From Rhizopus arrhizus (lineage: Eukaryota; Mucoromycota; Mucoromycetes; Mucorales; Rhizopodaceae), in assembly GCA_024220505.1 (NCBI GenBank), contig JAKZZE010000016.1:682001-746000 (forward strand): a DNA stretch of 64,000 bases, in the 5' to 3' direction. Positions 1 through 11,906 of this stretch are shown one piece after another (the stretch's first letter is position 1; every line of letters starts with the position of its first letter). Position numbers and translations under genes: made by a program. Under the pieces are notes generated by a model. The model had not been told where the DNA came from. It did no database searches and saw only the letters and a list, made by a program, of their open reading frames with translations.

Positions 1-1650
1 GTAGTTTTAAAACATTACAATTTATTCAAAAATAAATCCAAATTTGAGATCATTGAAGCCAGAAGCAATATCGATCAGTGAGCGTCATCCTACGAGCGCT
101 GTATAATCTATTTGCTTTGATAAGGTGCTAAAAAAGATTTTGAACGCATTTCGAAATATAAAAGGTAATTATTAGCCAAGTCAATCATTCACATGTACAT
201 GTTGGAGATAAATATAAGTTTAAACTTTTTTTTTTGTGGTTTGCTGCGATTTTTTCTTCTCAAATCAAACGTATGTTAAGACGATGTCATTATATTCATT
301 CAAATGAAAACCTATCGTGATCAAAATATTTAAAATCAAAAAACAGCATGAGTCTAGATTTGTATGGTTATACTTGATATGTGCTGTTTAAATAAAAGGT
401 GAAGCTTTTTAAGACAAAAGCGATATGTTTAACGTTTATATCTTTCAAAGTGATTTTTTGTATTTTTTTTTTTTTTTTTTTTTTTCAAATTCATATTCTA
501 TCTACATCTGATTGGCCGAGTCATATTCGTATTCACATATTAGATGTTGTATGAAACATCTCCTTTTATTTTGCAAAAAAAGTAAAATTCTTATCAGTCA
601 AGTTGTATGAGATATCTCCTTTTTGTTCTTGATTGTAAAAGGACCAATAATTAGAAGCGTGTGAGTAAACTAAATATTTTTTAGATCTTTTTTTTTTTTT
701 TTTTTTTTATAATGTCATTAAAAAAAGATCCAGATTAATAAGCCTGTTTTTCTCATGCTGATCAGGATAAAAAGGATTTTCTTGTGAACGACAAGATGAT
801 TTAACTGAATATTTATCAAAAGTAATATACTTTTTAACTCATTTTTCACATTAACGTTTGCATGTTGAGTATAGCCCTGATAAATTGAGTTGTTTTGTCT
901 TGAATCTCTTTCTGCCCCTCATTCTTTTTCTTTTTTTCTAATCATTAAGACTGTCTGCAAACACTTTTTTGTTGGCCATCTTTTTGGAACGTTTACGCTA
1001 AACAACGTAATATACATGTCACAAAAATTATCACCTGTCTCCTTTTATGCTATCTGTATTCGCATCCGAAATCATCTAAAAGTGTGTTGAGTCCAAACGC
1101 GTTCGCTCCCCTCTTTTTTTTTTTTTATTCAACGTTTTTTTTTGTACTATTCTTTTCTAGTCATTATCCAGAAAGTTGTCTGTAGAGTTCAACGCACATA
1201 CATGTTTTGTTGGTTGAGTGTTCCATTTGCTTTAATTTCATTGAAAGAGGCAATCGTCATCTTGTCTGACTCTATTGTGACACGAAGATTTTAAAATTGA
1301 AGAGCTCTTTTCTATATTCGAAACTTTCTAGAATACTTTTAAATTGTAGTTTACAAGGGGAATGTTATACCCGTGTAACAATAAATACAATCATTGTAAT
1401 AACTCAAATAGATTTAAATTGACAAGCAGAAAAAAATAGAAGTCCGGAGTTTAAACATATGCAACCACAACAGCGGTACCAGTTGCCTTATTTGGCTTAA
1501 TTGTGTTTCAAAAAAAAAAATACAAATATGCATACACACAAACTCGGTAAAATGAATAATAATAGGAGATTATAATCTGGATTGATTGCCGTCTTTTTTT
1601 TTTTTTTTTTTTTTCTAATTTTATTTGGTTTCTTTTTTAAACAAAAAAAA
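1..1650. other. Gene-poor AT-rich region
   Basis: I see no supportable gene here. The stretch is very AT-rich with several poly-T tracts (for example 463-485 and 684-708). Short open frames such as the one at 890-1090 have no recognisable domain and low-complexity composition. The last few hundred bases presumably carry the promoter and 5' leader of the PAS gene that starts at 1651, including a poly-T run at 1593-1614. Confidence 0.6.
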
Positions 1651-2460
1651 ATGAAGAAAAATAATTTCATTACAATCTTTGACAACACTCCTTCAGCTGA
1701 ATTTCTTTATTTTTCTGATAGTGTAACAGAGTGTTGTGGCTGGGAGCCAGAGGAATTAGTTGGAAGAGCATGTTATGAAATGTACCATCCTGAAGATCAC
1801 AAAGCATTAAGAAGATTTCACTTTTCAAATGTTGCCAATCAGAAAATGTCGAGCATGGTGTCCTATAAATTTTTGCATAAGAACGGATCTTGGGTTCCCA
1901 TGGACACAATTGTCAGCTTTTGTTATGATGTGCTGGTGACAACGAATTTTGTGTCAGGTCAAGATTCATTTGAACATAAAATGAGAGTGAACTCTGTTGA
2001 TGAGGTCTTTATTTGCCAACCTGAAGGCACTCTTCAACTTGCAGGTGCTTGGAATGACAAACAAGAGAGGATGAGAATGAAGATGGAAGATGGTCAACAT
2101 TGGGCAGATCTCGTTTATAGTAACCCGATCGAAAAGAGATTCTGTTTGATTCTCAACCGGTTCACAGATGCTCTGACGATTGTGTTTACATCGAAAATCA
2201 TTGAGGATTTGACAGGCGTACCTTCCTCGTATGCCATTGGACGATCTGTGTTTGAGTTTATTCGAGAACGAGATATACCTGCACTGCAAACACAACTCGA
2301 CATGACAATAGAAAATAACTTGGTGATTCGACTAAGGTTTGATTGGTTAGTGGATTATGAACAACAAAAATATGAATCATTAGAGGCCATTGCAAGTTCC
2401 ACCGATGACGGAGTCGTCATGGTCATCAGATTAGCGCCAAGGTTCGACTTGAATCAGTAA
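1651..2460 (+). CDS. PAS-domain protein, tandem copy 1
   Basis: Intronless gene for a 269-residue protein. The first ATG of the open frame (1582) would add a poly-Phe leader encoded by a poly-T tract, so I use the ATG at 1651; this also gives exactly the same length as the paralogue at 4553-5362. A PAS-like domain is visible at about residues 8-100 (motifs CGWEPEELVG and HPEDHKALRRF) and a second at about 175-255 (EKRFCLILNRF, IGRSVFEFI, RERDIPAL). There is no LOV flavin motif (GXNCRFLQ), no zinc finger, kinase or other output domain. PAS domains sense ligands or redox state, or mediate dimerisation; a free-standing PAS protein probably works as a partner of a larger regulator. The two-PAS layout loosely recalls the downstream PAS region of White Collar proteins, but that is inference. 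Function unknown. Confidence 0.82.
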   Translation: MKKNNFITIFDNTPSAEFLYFSDSVTECCGWEPEELVGRACYEMYHPEDHKALRRFHFSNVANQKMSSMVSYKFLHKNGSWVPMDTIVSFCYDVLVTTNFVSGQDSFEHKMRVNSVDEVFICQPEGTLQLAGAWNDKQERMRMKMEDGQHWADLVYSNPIEKRFCLILNRFTDALTIVFTSKIIEDLTGVPSSYAIGRSVFEFIRERDIPALQTQLDMTIENNLVIRLRFDWLVDYEQQKYESLEAIASSTDDGVVMVIRLAPRFDLNQ

Positions 2461-3235
2461 AAAAAAGAAGAAAAAAACATTACAAATATACATAAACAAA
2501 ACAGAATAGAATTGATACCTGCGAAAGCATTTTTATAAAGTTTTATATTTTTTTTTTATTTATTCATTTAAATCTTTTTGTCTAAAAATATTATATTTTA
2601 TTTATTTGATGTCCCTGTATAGTTTGATTAAAATATTAAAAATAATCATTTTGTTGCTTTATTTTGGAAAAAAGTTGTTTTAGGGAGATGACATGTACCA
2701 TTCAAGAAATAAAGAATTCTTTTAAATTTTATACAGATTTCATAAACACGCAGACAAATAAAGGATTTTTTTTTTTTAATTTTATTATTATTTTTGTATG
2801 ATTAATACATTATTATTCAATATGAATAATTACATGATCGTATTGATGACTTATTATCAACCTATTATTTAATCTGCTTATAAAAGACAAGGAAAAGTAC
2901 TCTTTCTATTTTTGAATCAAATGATGTATTGCATCTATTTTACAACTAGACTTTTTTTTAACAAAAACATTCTTTCATTACAAAAAGACTGTTTTGGATT
3001 TAACCTCCTTTTATAAATTGATAGAAAGACTATAATCGAGTAGACACTGAGTAAAAAAGGGAAGTTGACGAAATCAACCATTTTTCTTGTCTGTAATAAA
3101 AAGAAAAAAATTGAAATGATTTATTTTTTTTCATGCAAAAGAGAAACCTTATTCAGGAACCAAAAATAACAAAAAGTATGGTTTACTTTTTATCAATTCA
3201 ACATTGAATGATAGGTTAACTTCAAATTATCTTGC

Positions 3236-3277
<42 letters not shown>

Positions 3278-4552
3278 AGGATTTATAAAGTTGCATCAAC
3301 GCATCTTTTTCAATTCTAGAAGGTTGTCTATCTTTCTCATCTTGTGCAATCGACCCTTATTTTCTTCTTTTCGACTCTTTTAGAAAAATCTCTGCATTCT
3401 TTTTCCCAGCAAAGAAAAAGGGTGTATGCATTTGCTTTTTTCGGATATGAAAATACATTTAAGATTGTTCCACTTCCCTTCCATTCCTTTTTCCCTTTTT
3501 GATCTAACCCGGGCAATGCAATCCTAAAAGTGATTATGTACTCACATGGGCTTTTAATTTTCTTTATAAAAATAATATTTAAGATTGTTCTATTCATTTT
3601 AAACTGTCAATTCATTAATAACACAACTTGTTCATAAGCACAATAAACTTTTTTTTTACAAAATCAGAAATAATAATAGCTTAAAGCCTTTTTTTTTTTT
3701 TTTCCTCCTTAAAAATAGTTTCATGTTATAGAATATCGCTTGTTTATTATGTCTTTGTGCTTGTTAATTAAAGCAAAGTATTAAATGACGTTATACTCTT
3801 TTTGTACAACAAAGAAAAAGTTTTCTAGAAAGAAATTTAAATTTCTTAAAGCGAATTGATAATCAATAACTCATAATTCATCTATTTGATTGTACGTGTT
3901 CATGCGGAAGAGGAACTTTTGACCCTCCTCTTGTTTCACCTCCCCTTTTTTTTTTTATCTTTTTTTTTTACTAAAATGCCGAGAGTAAAAAATAAGAAAA
4001 GTTTATAGCCTTATTTAGTTACAATTCTTTCTACAGTTATGCCAATCACAATCAGCCGAGCTGAATTCAAGTCCCAATTTGATTCTCAATGAACCTTAAG
4101 AATTCAACTATGTGTAGTATGTTTAAAATTGACTAAACACGTATTATTGAAATAATAAATAAATAAACAAAGAAAAATCGCACAAGAAACAGGTTCAATT
4201 TATCCTTTAATTGAAAAATAACTGTAGAGAACAAAATTTTACTCAAAGAGGAGATAAAATACAAAAAAAAAAAAAAAGGATTTTCATGAACTTTACGATT
4301 TATAGAAATCAATGGAGACAGATAACTTTAATGAATATAGAAAACATGAGATGAGAAATATCATGTGAACTTTCAATTGCCTTTGTGTGTAAAGTAGCAA
4401 TTGTCACACAAACAAGTAATAAAGTGGGCTTTTGCTTTTTCTTTTATTTTTTTTTTTTTATTTTTATTTTTATTTATTTACACTCAGTACAAAATATAAG
4501 AAATTAAGAGGAATATAAAAAAAAGAGAAAAAGAGAGAGAAAGCGAGATCAA
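2461..4552. other. Intergenic region between the PAS paralogues
   Basis: No gene is supportable. The region is AT-rich and contains the longest homopolymer of the window (38 A at 3237-3274). The 86-codon frame on the minus strand near 3337-3597 has no recognisable domain. It should carry the 3' end of the first PAS gene and the promoter of the second. Confidence 0.6.
3237..3274. repeat. Poly-A tract, 38 nt
   Basis: An uninterrupted run of about 38 adenines between the two PAS genes. Its length may vary between assemblies because homopolymers are error-prone. Confidence 0.9.
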
Positions 4553-5362
4553 ATGAGAAATAGCTGGATCACCATTTACTGCAATACACCTTCAGCAAAA
4601 ATAATTTTTGCGTCTGATACAATTACTGATAGCTGTGGTTGGGAACCAGAAGAAGTCATTGGCCGACAAGGATCACAATTTGTTCATCCAGAAGATCAAA
4701 AAAGTTTATTAAAGACACACACTGTCAATATTGTAAAGGAAAGAATGGCCTCTATGGTTTGCTATAGATTCCTTAGAAAAGACGGTACCTATGTTACATT
4801 AGAATCAGTCATCAATTACTGTTATGATTTGCTCATCTCCAGCAATTACATTTATGATGAAAACACACTTGAACACCGAATGAGACGCAACACTGTCGAC
4901 GAAGTCTTTGTCTGTCATCCAACCGGTCGACTTCAGCTAGCGGGTGCGTGGAACGAACAAACGGAAAACATCATTCGAATCATAGAGACCAGTGAAATCT
5001 GGCAAGGAGACAAACTCTTGCAACCTCTTGAGAAAAGGTTCTGCTTGATCCTCAACCGATTCGCAGAAGCTCTGCCGATCGTCTACGCTTCTCACTGTAT
5101 AGAAGATTTAGTGTCCTTACCAGTACCTGAAGTAATCGGGCAGTCCTTTTTCAATTTCATCAGTGAACGAGATATACCCGCATTTAGAGCACAGATCAAT
5201 ATGGCAAAACAGCATGGTTCAGTCGTCAGGTTGCGTTTTGACTGGCAGATGGGAAAGGGACACTATGTCTCGGAACCAGTGGAAGGAACGATAAGTAGTA
5301 CGAATGATGGCATTGTTTTAGTGATGCGGCTATCGCCGAGGTTGATTATGAAGAAATCATAA
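4553..5362 (+). CDS. PAS-domain protein, tandem copy 2
   Basis: Intronless, 269 residues, same length and strand as the gene at 1651-2460 and plainly its paralogue: shared blocks include NTPSA, CGWEPEE, HPED, LQLAGAWN, EKRFCLILNRF, ERDIPA and VRLRFDW. Two PAS-like domains are seen at about residues 5-100 and 170-255; no LOV motif, kinase, zinc finger or other output domain. The copies have diverged considerably outside these blocks (for instance residues 60-75 and the C-terminus), so this is an old tandem duplication with both copies kept open. Likely a small sensory or dimerisation adaptor in the cytosol or nucleus; partner and ligand cannot be read from the sequence. Confidence 0.82.
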   Translation: MRNSWITIYCNTPSAKIIFASDTITDSCGWEPEEVIGRQGSQFVHPEDQKSLLKTHTVNIVKERMASMVCYRFLRKDGTYVTLESVINYCYDLLISSNYIYDENTLEHRMRRNTVDEVFVCHPTGRLQLAGAWNEQTENIIRIIETSEIWQGDKLLQPLEKRFCLILNRFAEALPIVYASHCIEDLVSLPVPEVIGQSFFNFISERDIPAFRAQINMAKQHGSVVRLRFDWQMGKGHYVSEPVEGTISSTNDGIVLVMRLSPRLIMKKS

Positions 5363-7831
5363 AATTAAAGAATAATTTTTTCTTTCGATTATAAAATATA
5401 TAATAATAATAATAAAAATGTTTATTAATCTATTTCAATCAGTAAAAGCTTTTGAAACACTGCTTTAAATCCCATTCTAAAATTTACTTCAATGAGTTGG
5501 TTCGTATATCATCCCTAATTTTACCTTTTTTTAAAAAAAAAATGCCGTGAAGGCAGTCTACTACGGTTTTCTTTATGACTGGACTTTGATTTGTAAAGGA
5601 TCTGTACTTTGGTTGTTATAGAAAAATAAAAAGATTATAATAGTGCCCCAATCATTTTATTCGAAAAGTTTTTGTGCTTGGACTCTTTTTAGCATAAAGG
5701 GTACAAGAATAAACGAGTCACCTTTCTATCAATTTGCTACACATGCTTGCTACTTGTTACTGACTTGAGCTATAGTCCTTTGGACCAGGCTCTGACCTTT
5801 CCTATCTCTACAATCTTACTAGGTTCATTTCTAATAAAATAAAAAAAAATCTATTCTATCAGCCACTCAATGTATAAATCTATCAAAACTAGAACGAGTT
5901 TTATCTTTGAGAAAAAGGATCGCATCTTTTAACCTGCTTTTATAGCCATCTTTCTTTTTTGTTATCATGCTTTATATCAGCCTAGAAAAGACATGATGGA
6001 TTCAAATGGCGATCCGAGAAAGACCCAATGTAATCTGTACAGCAAAAGATCGAGGGAGAGAATGAAACTATTGGTATTTTAATGAATGATAGTACACTCT
6101 TTTCAGATATGAGTCTCCCGAGCGATGGATCATTTCCTTCAATTGACTTTTAGCTATAAAGTGTTTACAAAAGCTGTTGGAGATCATTTTAAAAGAAGGT
6201 GATTGTAAACAACATGTAAACCTAAAGACAGAATGCTTTCTTGTAGGCACTCTGTGCATCTTTTATAGATAGACCCAGACTGTTCATCAAAATCTAGCTC
6301 ACAGGGATACAACGCGAGACATACACAACCCTATCCATGTCTGTCATCCTCTTCTTTTGATCTCACTCTTTGTACAGTCGATTCCAAAATTATTTTCGGG
6401 TTTTCATTTTAGAGTGTTCGTTTTCAAGCGTTTGAAGGGACCCCTGTGAATCAATCCAAGTTTGGAGTTAAGTGATGGTATAAAAAGTTGTAAATGAGAT
6501 CGCGTTGTTTGTCAAACGTTGCATGAAGAGGTACTAAATAGACCAGAAGATGCAAGCCATAGGTACAGGCAGTATCCAAGATACATGCTAGGGATCCATC
6601 ATGGACGTGTGTGGTATTTCAGTCATAGAATTCCAGCATTCATGATTGATTGTAACTTGCTTCTTTATTTGCTTTACGAATCCTGTTTCCGACAACCCTT
6701 GTCACTTTACTCCACCTTTGTTCCCTTGAAAATGAGAGTATTCGTACGATTCTATATTCCTCCTATTTTCTACGACTTCAATCGCAAGTTTCCAGCCATC
6801 CTTTTCTTCTGCTAGGCTGATTGGTTTATAAAAGTATCCATGTTTGTTTGTTTTTTTTATTCCGATCTGTGTCTTGAACTATGGTCATCCTGATAAGCCA
6901 TAAAGCCTGTACAGACATATGTTTTATATCATCAAAGTCATCTAGTATGTATTCCAAACAAGCATCAATAGGATAATGCACAACTGAGCCAGTCAATTTT
7001 CTAAAAACATAGTATTCCGTAGGCTATTTATGAAATCTAGTTTTATTATTGCTGTTGTATAACTTTTTTTAAAAAAAAAAATTCTTGTATTTGCACATGG
7101 AAACGATCCATAAATTTTATCCATTCTAGAAACAAGAAACACGGTTGAGATATCGAAACATGCTACAGCCAAGCCTATCATCTATCAATTGATCGTGTGA
7201 GATTTGGTTGTACAGACTTCACAAGCCTTTATTTTCCGTCAGAGCTAATAATCGAAAAGGGCGGTTTTTATTCTTACCAAAGTACTAGGACGATAGTACG
7301 GCATCCCTTCATGATTTGGCAGTGAATAGCCACAAAAGTGTCCTTTGAAAGGCGTTGTAAGTAAACAGAACTCATCATAAAGGCTTTAGAAAACAACTTG
7401 CTAAAGAATAGAGGCTACTAACCTATTTTTAAAATTCAACATCGTTTCATTCTAATCCAGCGAGATTTTTTGTAGTAAACTGTGATTCTTCTATCCTTAT
7501 TATTGATTCATGGATTGAAATAGACCATGTAAAGCCACATTGGATGGCTTTTTCAAGTGAATAGGCCTGAATTTCTACAACTTGAACATGGACTGCAGTG
7601 GTCATTGTCCTCATGCATTTTATTTTATTTTTTGCAGCTGTTTTCAAATGAGACTAAAGATTGGGAGAGAGAGAATGATCCCATGACACATTTTTTAATT
7701 CAGCCAATATCTCATAAGCTTGGCGAAAATGATGTACAACGTGTTTTATCACCCGCTATCGTGGTGGAGATGAAATGTTTGTGCCAATAGACCACAAGAG
7801 GAGGAGAATTAATAAAATGATGAGTGTTTTA
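5363..7831. other. 2.5-kb region without a supportable gene
   Basis: No gene is recognised. Parts (about 6300-6830 and 7440-7790) are less AT-rich than usual intergenic DNA here and contain short open frames (6519-6815 and 7557-7790 on +), but these show no domain and no convincing splice partners. A T7A10 palindrome lies at 5526-5542 and a T7A11 palindrome at 7064-7081. A non-coding transcript or decayed gene is possible but not shown. Confidence 0.5.
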
Positions 7832-8793
7832 TTATGAAGAATGATAGGTCGGTTTGGCTGCCAAAGGTTTATTGATCAATTGTGCCTTCTCTGCGGGTGT
7901 GAGACTACTTCCGTTTCTTCTTGTCGGACGGCCCGTACGATGAACGCGTAAATGTCTTCTCATGTTGCTCTGAACACTGAATTTACGATGACAGCCTTTT
8001 TCGGGACATTCAAATGGTCTTTCGCCCGTGTGAGAATAGGTATGGATGCGGAGTGATGAAGGACGAGAGAATCCTTTGGAACAGAACGTACAATGGTATT
8101 TTTTGCTAGGTGGCGTCCGACGCTTTTTATCACTGCTGGGCTTTTTATGGATAGGTTCTTTTTTGGTAGTTGATCTCATGATTTCCGAATACGTCGATCC
8201 TTCACTGTTCGTATCATCTTCTTCCTCTTCTTCGTGATCATTGTCATCTTCAGAAGTGTGAGGGCTGAGTGGAGAACTTGTGGTGACAGTAGAAGAAGAG
8301 GAAGAAGGAGTACCATAGAGAAGGGGAGGAGTAGGATGATGTTGAAGTAAAAGATCAAGCGAGTTTGTGGATATAGCCCTACGATGTTGATTGACAGTGC
8401 TTTTTACAGAAGGTGTGGTACTAGTTGGATAAGGATGGGTATAATCAGAGTAGGAACGAGAATGTAAGTTGCGACGATAAGAAGAAAGATGAGGTCCAAG
8501 ATATAATAAGGATTGTTCATCCATTATTTTAGGTTCTATTGGAATTGGCTGAATTGAGAGCTTTTCCAGTTGTCCAGACATACTGGTCTCAATCGCATTC
8601 TTTCGATCAACGAAAGGTCTAAAAGCACTTAATTCTGATACATGACGTCTGTGTCCTTTTGATCTATTTACTGCTATTCCTTTGTTATTTTTATCATCTT
8701 ATTACCATTCAACAACTCACCTTCATTTAAAGATACTCCATCAAGCATAGATTGAATCGATGGGAGTTTAGGCCATTCATGAGACGATTGCAT
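7832..8793 (-). CDS. C2H2 zinc-finger transcription factor
   Basis: Two exons, complement(8721-8793 and 7832-8634), intron 8635-8720 (GTGAGT donor, CAG acceptor), giving 291 residues. The start at 8793 reads MQSSHEWPKLPSIQSM. Two adjacent C2H2 fingers lie near the C-terminus: C206/C209/H222/H226 and C234/C239/H252/H256, joined by the canonical TGERPF linker. The second finger has the FSVQSNMRRHLRVH signature common in fungal regulators. Upstream are low-complexity Ser/Thr/Pro and acidic (EEEEEDD) stretches typical of activation or interaction regions, followed by a basic segment (about residues 182-202) that may be a nuclear localisation signal. Predicted nuclear DNA-binding regulator; targets unknown. 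The intron fits only with the CAG at 8636-8635, since the nearer AGs break the frame. Confidence 0.85.
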
Positions 8794-9292
8794 CTTTTTT
8801 ATATGAAAAAAAAAAAGGAATGGAGAGAGAATATGTAAAAAAAAAAAAAAGTAGATGAAAAGAAGATGAATAGGAAATAATTGCTGATCTCTTTTTTTTA
8901 TTATTTATAATAAATTACAAGCTTATTTTGTTTACATTATTTGCTATATTTAATACTTTTAACCACCGGTAACTTAAACTATACCTTATTTGTACAACGG
9001 CTCGTGTCTCTTTATTCTTTTTATTACAAGCCATTCAATTCTTCAAGATGAATTGATATAAAAAAATAGGGGACTCTTTTATTCATCATGACTATGTTTA
9101 AAAAAGTAGTAATTTAAAAAGAAAAGAAAAAAAAGTTTATTTTTTTTTTTGAATAATCTCCCACATGGTTTCATGTTTGATCGTCATTTATTATTACAAT
9201 CGCACATGTTACAAAGAGAGAAAGGTTCCAGGCACGTTTGAACCTGGGGGACCTTTCTAATTATAACATCTACAGAATATTGAATCCCAGAT
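8794..9292. other. Intergenic region between zinc-finger and P450 genes
   Basis: AT-rich spacer. It includes the upstream region of the zinc-finger gene and the 3' flank of the P450 gene, where an inverted repeat (9219-9258) stands out. No gene seen. Confidence 0.6.
9219..9258. repeat. Imperfect inverted repeat (hairpin) in P450 3' flank
   Basis: The arms AGAAAGGT..CCAGG (9219-9232) and CCTGG..ACCTTTCT (9243-9258) are complementary over 13 base pairs, interrupted by a small internal loop, with a 10-nt apical loop. It lies 35-75 bp beyond the P450 stop codon, probably within its 3' UTR, and is unusually GC-rich for this intergenic DNA. It may be an RNA structure for 3'-end formation or stability, or a mobile-element remnant. 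Confidence 0.6.
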
Positions 9293-11196
9293 TTAGTTTC
9301 TCTTTTTGAATTCAATCTTCACTTTATCTTTAAACGTCACTAGTCCCCAAGCGATTCCTCTCTTTTGAAGTTCATGTTGATGTGGTGAATCATTAGGTAG
9401 TGACCAAGTATACTTTTTAACTAGTTGATTCTATTAATATTCATAAGTTAAGACTTGTAACAATATTTACGTAACATTGGAATCAGCACACGTTGCTCAG
9501 TTAAACTAAAATTCATTCCAACACACATACGACCCCCGCTACTAAAGGGTGCCCATGCAATCCCTCTTTGACTATCCGCTTCTCCTCCAGGTGCAAATCT
9601 TTCGGGGTTGAATTCAAATGGGTTACTCCAAATGTCAGCATTATGATGAAGCGAATAGATATCAAGGCACAAGTCCGATCCTTTCGGGATGTGTACATCA
9701 CCCAAAACAAGGTCATTCTGAACCACTCTGTCTGTTGTAAGGTACGCAGGTGGATGTCTTCTCAATGTCTATGAATAAACATTAGATACAATGTGAGGAA
9801 TACAAGACTTTACTTCTTTGATAATCATGTTGATATAACCAAGTTCTTTCAATTGCTCGGCTGTAGGCGCAATGTCTTCTGGTCCATCACCAAGAATACG
9901 TATGGCCTCTTTTCTTGCCTTTTCTTGAATTTCTTTATTCTTTGCAAGTTCGTAAATGATGGCAGCAAGTGTATTGGCAGTGGTATCATGACCGGCTAAA
10001 AAGAAAATACAGAGATTGCTCTATCGGGATCAAATAAGTGTCTCATACGATTCTCATCATCCTTACTTACTCGAAGTTCCTCATTCGACAAACTTTCTCC
10101 TTCGCTCTTCATCTCACTTTCAATCATGAGCGTCAGTAAATCCTTCTCTTTAGATTCGCCTTGTGCATTTTCATACACCAGTTTTCGTTTCTTTTCAATG
10201 ATTTCATCCATATTTTCCATCAATTTAGAGAGGTTATCATGAAGTTGCTTTCTTTTACTAAGCCAGTGCACATATTTTGTATCGAACGCTGGGAAAACAA
10301 TGTAAAATGGACTGGCCATACCTTGCATTACCGATTCATAATACTCTACCCATTTGCTTTCTTTGTCTTCAATCGCATGAAAATCAAAACCTAAAGATCA
10401 ACATCAGTGCATCATCCTCTCAAACAAGACACAATACCAAATCCTCCATTGCCGATCGCGTCCAACGTGAACCGTCGAAACAAGTCGTTGACATCGATCG
10501 CATCGTCCTCTGTCTTTTCCATCGATCGAAGCATCCTTTTCGCAAGATCGCCAAATAATTGGACAGGCATCGATCGTTGAAAGGCCAAGTTGGAAATCTG
10601 TCAAAAGAAGAGTGAGATCGTACAAGATGGCATCCCTTGCTACCTTTCTGTGTCTCTTCCAGTCAGCTCCACTAAGGAACAAAATGTTCGGTCCACCGAT
10701 AAACCTGTGAATCAATGTTCCTTCTTCACCTGCGTTGGACATGGCCTTTGGAAACGTGTGTTCTATAGATGGATTTCATGATTAAAGTTCAAATGGATGG
10801 ACTGTATTCACTTGCCTTGCTTTAACGTAAACTGTTTGATGGCCACAGGATCAGCAAGTCGTACAACCCAACCTTGAATGGTAGGTGACTAGTGACACAT
10901 TCATTTCCCATTTTTTTTTTTTTTTCATTTTTGTCACTTACCGTAAAGAGACCACCGTTTGCCTTTAACAAGGGTAAAAGCTTTTCTTTTGCATATGTGT
11001 CATAGAGTTCATCTTTAAACCCATACTTTAGAAATGAAAAAAAGCTAACATAGGGAAGATGTGCCAGTGTGGAAGGAGGTCGATTGTATCTTTGAATTAA
11101 CGCATAAAACGCAAGTGCAATACCAAGAACGATCAAGGACCGCACATTGGATTCAAGCCAAGGTTGAATTATCTCTTGGATCACTTCAAAAATCAT
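9293..11196 (-). CDS. Cytochrome P450 monooxygenase
   Basis: Eight exons: complement(10942-11196, 10816-10888, 10644-10762, 10438-10597, 10071-10390, 9814-10020, 9471-9768, 9293-9420), 519 residues, the usual length of a microsomal P450. The N-terminus has a membrane anchor (VRSLIVLGIALAFYALI). Signature motifs are all present: I-helix AGHDTT (318-323), K-helix ETLR (378-381), the NPERF region (432-436), and heme loop PFSSGGRMCVG with ligand Cys460. The enzyme should use NADPH-P450 reductase to insert oxygen into a lipophilic substrate at the ER membrane; substrate unknown. Introns are 45-54 nt; the second (10815-10889 in the minus direction) uses a GC donor (CAAG/GCAAGT), the only frame-compatible choice. 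A GTATGG..CCCAG pair near 10273-10325 mimics an intron, but the segment is coding and in frame. Confidence 0.9.
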
Positions 11197-11906
11197 GAAA
11201 CTATCAAAAAAAAAGAAAAGGAAAAGAAAAAAAAAAACGCAGTGCTTTATGAACAATGCAAACTTGACGAAACACAAATTGCGCGGAGTTCTCTTATCCG
11301 AGAAAAGGTTGACGTGGATTGCTTTTTTGGACCCTCTTTTTCATTCTGTCTACTTCTTTATGCAGTCTAGTCATCCGCGATTTGTTTGATTTAGAATAAC
11401 GTGTCGAATGCTTTGAATAAAAGAATTTTGTTTGATCAATTGCCTTTCAAAAGAGACATTTGCTTGTTCCATCGGCTTGTGTCGCCGGACAATTGAAGAC
11501 ACAAAGCGTCTACACAATTCGGATCAACTTGCAGAATCTTTTCAATGCGTCCAAAGAGAAAGTTATTTTCCTTGATTGGACTACTGATGACAAAATGCTG
11601 TTTGGATTCTGTTTCTGAGAGAGAGTGATCTTTTTCTGTATTGGTTGAATTCTATTGATCAATTGTTTATAAAATAAACCAGTACCAGATCTTTCTAATA
11701 CTTTATTAAAAAATCATGCCTATTTCATCATAACTGTAGGCTTCGGGTGGGATTGCAGCAGAAACAGACAATGTTTTGCCATGCCAACAAGAGCTATTCA
11801 ATACAACCAATCAAAGCCCAAGGAAGGAAATTGCTTAATTTTTTTTTTCTTGTTTTTTTTTTTTTTTTTATTTTTTTTTAAAAAATCAAAAGAGTCAACA
11901 TTACAC
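11197..11906. other. Divergent promoter region, P450 / FHA splicing factor
   Basis: A 0.7-kb spacer between two divergently transcribed starts (11196 on - and 11907 on +). It holds poly-A/poly-T tracts, with a long T-rich stretch at 11840-11879 just before the splicing-factor start, and no supportable gene. Confidence 0.6.

Noticed and set aside
1582..1650. Upstream ATG giving a poly-Phe N-terminus to the first PAS protein
   Set aside because: The extra residues come from a poly-T tract; the ATG at 1651 gives the same length as the paralogue.
1651..5362. PAS proteins as LOV blue-light receptors
   Set aside because: The LOV flavin-binding cysteine motif (GXNCRFLQ) is absent from both.
6519..6815. 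98-codon open frame in the gap before the zinc-finger gene
   Set aside because: No recognisable motif, promoter or splice partner; a non-coding or decayed sequence is equally likely.
10273..10325. Apparent GTATGG..CCCAG intron in the P450 gene
   Set aside because: The segment is open, in frame, and encodes the expected helical region (SPFYIVFPAFDTKYVHW).
11781..11906. Upstream in-frame start for the FHA splicing factor
   Set aside because: It translates a long T-run into poly-Phe; SNIP1/Pml1 proteins start with the RS-rich part.
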